Source of the DNA: Dugong dugon
Lineage: Eukaryota > Chordata > Mammalia > Sirenia > Dugongidae
DNA: 64,000 bases
Assembly (NCBI GenBank): GCA_030035585.1
Contig: CM057460.1
Location: forward strand, 126,402,714-126,466,713
Direction of reading: 5' to 3'
Positions 47,401-57,357 of this stretch are shown here, piece after piece. The number at the start of each line of letters is the position of its first letter. The first letter of the stretch is position 1. The notes under the pieces were generated by a model that was not told the origin of the DNA, searched no databases, and was given only the letters and a program-made list of their open reading frames with translations. Position numbers and translations under genes: made by a program.

Positions 47401-50400
47401 GAACCCTCTGTAAAATGCCCCCTATCCAGCCCCTCTGCAGTGCCTCAGGCCTTTCTCCCCTGACTGTGCACATGTTGACTTGTCCTGGGGGAGAGTTTGG
47501 ACATCATCGCATAGATCAGGAGATTGAAGTACTGAAAAGTTAAGTGGTACTGAAAGGTTAAGTGACTTACCCAAACTCATTTGCTTAATTGGAACAGAAC
47601 TCTGATAATAACCCCATTCTCCGGGACTAGTATGATGATGATGATAACAATCATACAGTATTTACCTTCATTGAGCACTTGGGACTTAATATGTGCCAAT
47701 GTGAGTTCTACACATGTATCATCTTACTCAGTCCTCAAAACAACCCTATAAGTGTAGTTGTTGTTATCTCTGTTTTATAGATGAGGAAACTGAGGCATAG
47801 AGGCATTACGTAAGTCGCCCAAGGACTCAGCTGAGATTCAATTCCAGGTCTCTCTGACTGCAAAAACCATCCTTTTACCACTGACTCTACAGATAAAACA
47901 CAGGGGGAATGTCCTTGTTCTCAAGGAGCTAAGGGTGTGCATACATGCATCGTATATATAAATATAAATTTATATACATATAATAAACTGTAGTTGCCTC
48001 CAAAGGTCCTTTCCATAGTAGAACTGCACCGTAGAGTTTCCAAGGAGTGCCTGGTGGATTTGAAATGCTGACCTTTTGGTTAGCAGCCAAACTCTTAACC
48101 ACTATGCCACCAGGGTTTCCCCATATGCTCTATACCTACAAAATCTTTTGTGTCTCTTTTATAAAAGAGAATCTACACATGGTTAGTGCCATCTACAACT
48201 GTTTTTGAAAGCATTTGTATCCCAAATCAACTCTGTGCTTAGAGTCAATAAGGAAAGAAGTTTCATTCCCATAAAACAATTAAATTTATCCTCTGTTTTC
48301 TTAGTTGAATAGAATACATCATTAACATCAATTCTAATTACTTAATGCAACTAAAATGGCCATGGTATTATCAGTATCTGATAAAACATAACTGATGAAA
48401 GTTGATGAGAGCATATTATTGGTGTTTGTGAAGGTAAGATTGCAAGATTTGTGTCTTTTTGTACCGTTTAGTAATTTCTTTTTATCATTGATTTTATCAT
48501 TGGTTTCTTAATCATTCTCTTCTGAGTCTACATTTCTCAGTCCCTTGTGTAGCTGAGTGAATATAACCGTTGCCAGAATAGTATCAGATCCTGGGGCTTG
48601 AGGAAATTGCCCCAAGCTTTCTTTTTAAAAAGCTCTTTGCTTCCATTATCTTGAGAGAGCAAGAACTTTGGCTTCCTTTTAATCTACTAGTTTGATTGAA
48701 ACTAAGTAAGGGGATCACAGATCCAGATTTCCATGATTTTTTTCCTATTTCTTGATCTAATTTCATCTGCAAATCATTAAAGCATGATATGAATGGGTCA
48801 TGGTCAAGGGTTCAGAACTTTAAAGACCAGTTGGTTTCTTGGCCCCTGCAGCTCCCGCTCTGACATTGCCACTCATTCGACTTGTTCCTATCTCTCCTTC
48901 TTCTGCCTGGCACCTGGGTGGTGCAAACAGCTACTAGCTGAAAAGCTGGCAGTTCAAACTCACCCAGAGGCACCTTGAAAGACAGGCCTGGTGATCTGCT
49001 TCGAAAAGTTCACAGCCTTAAAAACCCTGTGGAGCAGTTTTATTCTGCACGCATGGGATCTCCATGCATTGGAATCAACAGCAACTAAGAACAACAACCA
49101 AGGAAGCAGCAGACTGGTGACGGGAAATGGCATATAAAGTCCCTGTAGCTGGTCAGATCTTGCTTTGCCATTTACTACTATTGTGAATAGCTGAGACAAG
49201 TAGTTGAACACCTCTGAGCTATAGTTCTTCATACCTAAAATAGTATTCACGTAGTCATTCAACAGATTACTGAGCATCTACTATATAATATTCTAACATA
49301 CCATTTATTAAGCACTCCTTATGTGGCACAGTGGTTAGCAGCTTCTGCTAACCAAAATGTGAGCAGTTCAAATCCACCAGCCTCTCAGTTCTACTCTGTC
49401 CTATAGGGTAGCTGTGAGTCAGAATCAACTAGACAAAAATGGGTTTGGTTTTTGTTTATGTGCTGATAGGCTATTATATACTGTCTTAGTCATCTAGTGC
49501 TGCTCTAACAGAAATACCACAAGTGGATGGATTTAGCAAAAAGAAGTTTATTCTCTCACAGTCCAGTAGGCTACAAGTCCAAATTCAGGGCGTCAGCTCC
49601 AGGGGAACGCTTTCTCCATCAGCTCTGGAGGAAGGTCCATGTCATCAGTCTTCCCTTGGTCTGGGAGCTTCTCTGCGCAGGAACCTCAGGTCCAAAAGAT
49701 GTGCTCTGCTCCCAGCACACTTTCTTGGTGGTATGAGGTTCCCATGTGTCTCTGCTCACTTCTCTCTTTTATATCTCAAAAGAGATTGCATTAAGACACT
49801 GTCTAATCTTGTCAACTTCATCAGTATAACCTCATCACAGTGATAGAATTTACAACATATAAGATCACATATAACCTCATCATAGTGGTAGAGTTTACAA
49901 CACATAAGAAAATCACATCAGATTACACAATCATACAACACTGGGAATCATGACCCAGCCAAGCTGATAGATATTTTGAGGGGACACAACTCAATCCATG
50001 ACATATACATTATCTCACTCAATCCTCAGAACAACTCTATGAGGAAATAATAGTAGTAATAATAACAACAGCAGTAGTTAACTCTTACTGAGCATGTCTT
50101 ATTTGCCAGGTACTGTGCTAAGACCAAAGGAGCCCTGGTGGTGCAGTGGTTAAGCGCTCGACTACTAACTGAAAGGTCGGCAGTTTGAGGGAGAAAGATG
50201 TGGCAGTCTGCTTCCATAAAGATGTCGGCCTTGGAAACCCTATGGGGCAGTTCTACTCTGTCCTATACGGTCACTATGAGTCAGCATCGAGTTGATGGCA
50301 ATGGTTTTGTTTTTTTTTTTTTGGTTATATAATAAGTAAATAAACAAGAAAGAAATATTTTACAACTATGAAAATAAATAGATACACAGGAAAATATTGG

Positions 50401-53400
50401 AAGGAACCACACTAATATTTTAATGGTGGTTGTGTTAGGGTGTGGGATTGTGGGAGTGTTTTACTTTATTTTCTGCATTGTACTTGTATTACACTTGGGA
50501 ACAACATGAGACAGTTTCAAGAAATCTGAGTGGTAAACTAATGAAACCTACACATCATGGATAGGATTAGACTTATGCAGATATTTCTTCTAAATCCTTG
50601 CAACTCAAAGTAGCATCCTTGAACTAGCAACATCAGCATATCTGGTAGTTTACGAGAAATATAGGCCCCAATCCAGACCAACTGAATCAGCATATGATTT
50701 TGACAAAATCCCCAGGTAATCCTTATTCACATTAAAGCTTGAGATGCAGTACTTTCAATGACAGCCTTTCTTCCTTCTGGTAGAACAGAGTTTGATGATA
50801 GCCTAATTTATGGTATTAATAACTCTAGTGTGTTAGTAGGAGAGGGTTGATTGGGACATTGACAGATGGAAATGGGGCAGAATGTGACAGTTTATCTGAC
50901 ACTGTCCAGGGGTGAGAGAGTAAACTTGAGGGCCCCAGAGATGGGCTGTCAGGAGTGAGGCTTCACGTGGATCCCTGGGGCTCATCCAGCTCTCCAGGTT
51001 GTGAGCGAGCTATCCCTCCAGCTTCTCCACTGCACTTTGCCTTGGCTACTTTGTCCCAAGCACCTCTTTGGCTGTACATTGGTTTCCCTTGTAGCTTTCC
51101 TTCAGCAGATAGCTAGTCTTTTAGAAAAGTCTGTACTTCTCATTGTTGTTGTTGTGTGCCATCAAGTCAATTTCTATTCGTAGTGGCCCCATGTGGCAGA
51201 GTAGAACTGCCTCCTAGGGTTTTCTAGGATATAGTCTTTATGGGAGCAGATCACCAGGTCTTTCTCCCACAGAGCTGCTGGGTAGGTTCAAACCACCAAC
51301 TTTTCAGTTAGCAGCCGAGTGCTTAACCTTTGTGTCACGAGGGCTCTTTGCACTTCTCAGTAGTGTATGATGAATTGCCGTCCCATAATGCATGAGTCAT
51401 AAACTGTAGTATCCAGTCTGTGGATTTATTTCCTATTGTAAATTTTTACACCAGCATCCTGTGTATTTGTCAATCTGGCATGCATTTGGTTGGCAAATGT
51501 CCATCTAAGAGAGACTGGTCAACTTTAAGGGTCTGCTAATAAAATCACAGTAATATTGTAGAAGATTAAATCCACCTAGAGATATTATTCCCTGGGAGGC
51601 CCTATCTGGTGGCCAAAGACATCCTTAAGGGAAATGTAGGTAGTTTTCCTGAAAAACATGAATTTTATAACTGATTAGAAAATTTTATTTTTTGGAAAAA
51701 AAAAAAGTACAAAATGAAAAGGAAACTATCCTGAGTTTTGTTATTTAAGGAAAATTGACTTATTTGGCTAATTCACAGAGCATTTCTTTTTTCTTTTTTT
51801 TCTTTTTTTTCTTTTTTAATTGTACTTCAGCTGAAGGTTTACAGAACAAATAGTTTGTCATTAAACATTTGGTACACATATTCTTTTATGACACTGGTTA
51901 ACAACCCCACGACATATCAACACTTTCCCTTCTTGACCTTGGGTTCCCTATTACCAGGTTTCCTGTCCCCTCCTGCCTTCTGGTCCTTGTCCCTGGACTG
52001 TTGTGCCCCATTAGTGTTGTTTTGTTTTATGGGGCTGTCTAATCTATGGCTGAAGGTGAACCTCAGGAGTGACCTCATTACTGAGCTAAAAGGGTGTCTG
52101 GGGGCCATACTCTCGGGGTTTCTCCAGTCTCTGTCAGGCCAGTAAGTCTGGTTTTTTTTTGTGAGTTAGAATTTTGTTCTACATTTTTCTCCAGCTCTGT
52201 CCAGGACCCTCTGTTGTGATCCCTGTCAGAGCAGTCAGTGGTGGTAGCTGGGCACCATCTAGTAGTACTGGACTCAGTCTGGTGGAGGCCAAGGTAGTTG
52301 TGGTCCATTAGTCCTTTGGACTAATCTTTCCCTTGTATCTTGTTTTCTTCATTCTCCCTTGCTCCCGAAGAGGTGAGACCAGTGGAATATCTTAGATGGC
52401 TGCTCACAGGCTTTTAAGACCCCAGACGCTACTCACCAAGGTAGAATGTAGAACATCGTCTTTATAAACTGTATTATGCCAACTGAGCTAGATGTTTCCT
52501 GAAACCATGGTCCCAGCAATTTAGTCCCTCAGGGAGTTTGGATGTGTCTATGGAGCTTCCATAAGCTTTCCTTGTACAAATTGTGCTGGCTTCCCCAGTA
52601 TTGTGTACTGTCTTACCCTTCACCAAAGTTACCACTTATCTGTTGTCTATTTAGTATTTCCCCCTCCCACTGCTCCCATCCCTTGTAACCAACAAAGATC
52701 GTTTCTTTTTGTGTGTAAACCTTTTCATGAGTTTTTATAGTAGTGGTCTCATACAATATTTGTCCTTTTGTGATTGAATTATTTCACTCAGAATAATGTC
52801 CTTGGGTTTCATCTATGTTATGAGATGCTTCACAGATTCATCATGGTTCTTTATCGTTGCATAATACTCCACTCTGTGTATGTACCATAGTTTGTTTATC
52901 TATTCATCTGTTGATGGGCATCTAGGTTGTTTCCATCTTTTTGCTATTGTGAACCATGCTGCCGTGAACATGGATGCGCATATGTCTATTCGTGTGATGG
53001 CTCTTATTTCTCTAGGATATATTCCTAGGAGTAGGATTGCTGGATCATATGGTATTTCTATTTCTAGCTTTCTAAGGAAGCACCATATCATTTTCCAAAA
53101 TGGTTGTATCATTTTGCATTCCCACCAGTTCCAATCTTCCAGCAGCCTCTCCAACATTTGTTGTTTCCAGTTTTGTTGATTCATACCAGTAATGCCGGGG
53201 GTGAAATGGTATCTCATTGTGGTTTTAATTTGCATTTCTCTAGTGGCTAGTGATCGCGAGCATTTCCTCATGTGTCTGTTGGCCGCTTGAATGTCTTTTT
53301 TGGTGAAGAGTCTGTTCATTTCCTTTGACCATTTTTTAATTGGATTATTTGTCTTTCTGTAGTAGAGGTGTTGGATTTTCCTATAGATTTTAGAGATTAG

Positions 53401-56400
53401 ACCTTTGTCTGACTTGTAATGTCCAAAATTTTTTTCTCAATCTGTAGGTTCTCTTTTCACTCTTTTGGTGAGCAAAAGTGTTTAATTTTTAGAAGATCCC
53501 AGTTATCTAGCTTATCTTCTGGAGTTTGTGTGTTGTTGGTTATGGTTTGTATCCTGTTAATGCCATGCATTAGGACCTCTAGCGTTGATCCGATTTTTTC
53601 TTCTATGAACTTTATAGTTTTTGGCTTTATATTCAGGTCTTTGATCCATTTTGAATTAGTTTTTGTGTATGGTGTGAGGTATGGGTCCTGTTTCTTTTTT
53701 TTGCAGATGGACATCCAGTTTTGCCAGCACCATTTGTTAAAAAGACTGTCTGTTCCCCATTTGATGGACTTTGGGCCCTTGTCAAAAATCAGGTGACTGT
53801 AAGTGGATGGATTTACATCTGTTACTTTGGTCAATGTATCTGTTGTCGTACCAGTACCAGGCTGTTTTGACTACTGTAGCTGTATAGTAGGTTCTGAGGT
53901 CAGGTAGTGCGAGTCCTCCTACTTTATTCTTCTTCTTCAGTAGTGCTTTACTTATCCGAGGCTTCTTCCCTTTCCATATAAAGTTAATGATTAATTTTTC
54001 CATCTCTTTAAAGAATGTTGTTGGTATTTGGATCAGGATTGCATTGTATTTGTAAATTGCTTTGGGTAGAATTGTCTTTTTTCACAATGTTGAGTCTACC
54101 TATCCATGAGCTTGGTATGTTTTTCCATTTATGTAGATCTCTTTTGGTTTCTTGCAGTAGTGTTTTATAGTTTTCTTTGTATAGGTCTTTTACATCTCTG
54201 GTTAGATTTATTCCTAAGTTTTGTGTTTTTTTTTTTTTTTAAGGGCTATTATAAATGGTATTGTTTTCCTGATTTTCTTTTCATCATTCTCTTCATTGGT
54301 GTATAGAAATCCAACTGATTTTTGTATGTTTTTCTTGTTTCCTGCTACACTGCTGACTCTTTCTATTAGTTCCAGTAGTTTTCTTGTGGATTCTTTTGGG
54401 TGTTCTATGTATAGTATCATATCATCAGCAGACAGGGATAGTTTAACTTCATTACCAATTTGGATGCCCTTTATTTCTTTTTCTTGCCTTATTGCTGTAG
54501 TTAGGACTTCTAGCACAATGTTAAATAGGAGTGGTGATAAAGGGCGTCCTTGTCTTGTTGCTGTTCTCAAGGGAAATGTTTTCGGCTTCTCTCCATTAAG
54601 AATGATGTTGGCCATTGGTTTTGCATAGATGCCCTTTATTATGTTGAGGAATTTCCCTTCTAAAACTATTTTATTGAGAGTTTTTATCAGGAATGAGTGT
54701 TGGACTTTGTTGAATGCCTTTTCTGCATCAATTGAGATGATCATGTGATTCTTTTCTTTCTTTTTATTTATGTGGTGGATTACATTGATTGATTTTCTAA
54801 TGTTGAACCATCCTTGCATACCTGGTGTGAAGCCGGCTTGGTTATGGTGTGTTAGTTTTTGATATGATGCTGACTTCTATTGGCTAGAATTTTGTTGAGA
54901 ACTTTTACATCTATATTCATGAGACATATTGGTCTGTAATTTTCTTTTTTGTGGTGTCTTTGCCTGGTTTTGGTATCAGGGTTATACTGGCTTCATAGGA
55001 TGAATTTGGAAGTGTCGCTTCCTTTTCTATGTTCTGAAATAGTTCGAGTAGTACTGGTACAAGCGCTTCTCTGAATGTTTGGTAGAATTCTCTAATGAAG
55101 CCTCACAGGGCATTTCTCAATGATTGTTTCTTCCTCCTTTAATATCAGTTTCAAAAGCGTTTTAGAGACATTGGGTTTTGTGTTTCTGTAATACCATTGA
55201 AGTTAATGTGACTCAATCTCTTCCATTATAGAATGAAGTCTTTTTTTCTAACATTTTACACGGCGTCCTCAGAGAAGATCATGCCCTAGTGTCTAGAGCT
55301 GTATCCATGAAGGTGGAAAATTTCACAGAGACGAGTGAAATAAATGAACTCTTTGACTTATTTACTTACAACAAGGTAAAAACAGTTATGTGTCCTTTTC
55401 TTCCGCACTCTTTTCGAAAGTTGCATAAAATGGGTTATGTTGTTGCTGTGTTGTGTGCAATTCTAACTCATAGTGACCCTATAAGATAAAGTAGAGCTGC
55501 CCCATAGGGTTTCCTAGGCTGCAGTCTTTATGGGAGCAGATCGCCACATCTTTTCTCAAGAGGAGTGGCTGACCTTTGGGTTAGCAGCGGAACCCTTAGC
55601 CATTGTGCTACCAGGGTTCCTTAAATGAGTTTTAGAGTCATCAATTAATAGGCTACTATAAAACTTTTGATATAAATAATCTTACTGTATTCAGTAAATG
55701 TAGTTAAATTTCAGAAAATGTAGTTAAATCAATTCTAGTAAATATTTATTAAAAGCTCAGTACTGTCTACCATTGTAAATAAATGTAGAGAACTTGCTGC
55801 TTTTAAGGTGAATCCTTTTGTTTGGTGGAGATTTATTTTTGCCATGTAAATATATCAATTTTTAAAATTTTTGTGTACCTTGAACTCTTTTTATATAGGA
55901 CATTTGTTCACCTTTTACCTAGTAATTAGTGACAGTCTACTATTTTATTAGCATATTTTGGAATAAACCAAACATTGAATTAGAGTGGAAAATGCAATCA
56001 GGAGCACAGCCCAGAAAATTGTTTATAAAGATGGAATGTGTCAGTATGTGGATATTGACTTTCGTTCAAATAATGGGCAGGTTCTTATGTCCTAGGGAGC
56101 TTCCATGGCACGGATGCTTTCCAGTTTCCTGAATGAGAATTTGTTTATTGGCGCACTCAAGGTGAGTTTACAAAATTGTTGTTACCTGGATGGCAGGAAA
56201 CATAAATTGCTTTGGCATGTTATTTATTTTAGCCTTTTCTATTTTTAGTCATATTTGGAGACATTTTCTTACTCAAATGCTGAGCAGGATGATCTCTGGA
56301 GGCATTTTCAAATGGTAATTGTCTTACCTTCTGACATGTATTTGCAGAGTGATTTTGTATGATGCAGTGCAACAATATCTGGAGGCCTGCTCACACAACA

Positions 56401-57321
56401 ATGTCACATAAAAACAATTTTGTCTGGTTAGTAAAACTCCCTTATGTGAGGGGTTGTGTGTTTTATTGTCACCGCTGTACCCAGTACCCAGAACAGTGCT
56501 TGACACATATTAGATCCATAAATATGTATTGAGTGAATGAATGGACTAAGGAACCATTCCTATATAGAATTTGGCCCAGAGTGTTATTCACTGGAGATTA
56601 CTACATAAATAAGGAATAGAATAGCTACCTAGTTTCTTTTAGGAGATTGCTACTTCAAGAGGTTTTGATGATAAATTCATCTGCTTTTCTGATGATTTTT
56701 TAAAACAGGCCATAGATGACCAGAATAAAATTATTTTGCCTGCAACAGTAAAAGGTATAATGGACAGTTGGACACACAAGAGTGGCTTCCCAGTTATCAC
56801 CTTAAATGTATCCACCGGCGTTATAAAACAGGAGCCATTTTATCTTGGAAAGGTTAAAAATCAGACTCTTCTAACCCACAAGTAGGTCAATTTGCTCCTC
56901 TTATCTTTATCTTCCTTGGGGTTCAGCTCTTATCAAATGGAGCCTGAGGGTGAATAAGCATTGCCCTTGCTGGGTACATACTCTTCTGCAAAGTGACTCG
57001 AGAGGGTGACCTAGGGCTCCACTGAGGGTTGTTACTGGGGTGCTACCTATATGGCAGCTCCCTGATGAGCTGAGCAAGGCCAGAGGTTGACCTGCATTTA
57101 ACAATCAAGGCGGTGCCCTTCCCTGGAATTTAGGGCCACGCCAGTGATGAGAAACATGTTACATCTCTTTGTCCTTCAAACAGAGATAATGAATTACTCA
57201 AGATTCTGGGTAAGAGGCAGTAACATAGAGCCACATATTAGTTAAGAGAAGAAGGAGTCCTATTGCAAGGTAGTCTTCTCTAGAAATGGAACTGAATGGT
57301 AACTATGTCTATGAGGAATAG

Positions 57322-57357
<36 letters not shown>

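Larger units (their letters stand above)
51787..55102 (-). mobile_element. 5'-truncated L1 (ORF2 RT to 3' UTR)
   Basis: 3.3-kb L1 in antisense. From the right: RT domain, ORF2 C-terminal part, about 1 kb of 3' UTR, then a poly-A seen as T runs at 51785-51815. Flanked by a 14-bp duplication tcacag(a/g)gcatttc at 51773-51786 and 55103-55116, with one mismatch. This element shows which 3' UTR belongs to the many short L1 fragments in the gene. Several frameshifts; inactive. Confidence 0.92.
46268..55231 (+). other. LVRN: LVRN intron 6
   Basis: GT-AG intron. 46270-46860 resembles a diverged, reversed L1 3' end (tgcataatatt-like blocks) but is too weak to name firmly. 46870-47500, 48130-48890 and 50320-51130 hold nothing recognisable apart from a possible MER5-type remnant near 50580-50765. 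Named repeats are listed separately. Confidence 0.8.

Noticed and set aside
53419..54628. Plus-strand open frames with hydrophobic, membrane-like sequence
   Set aside because: They are antisense readings of L1 ORF2, whose true coding strand is minus.
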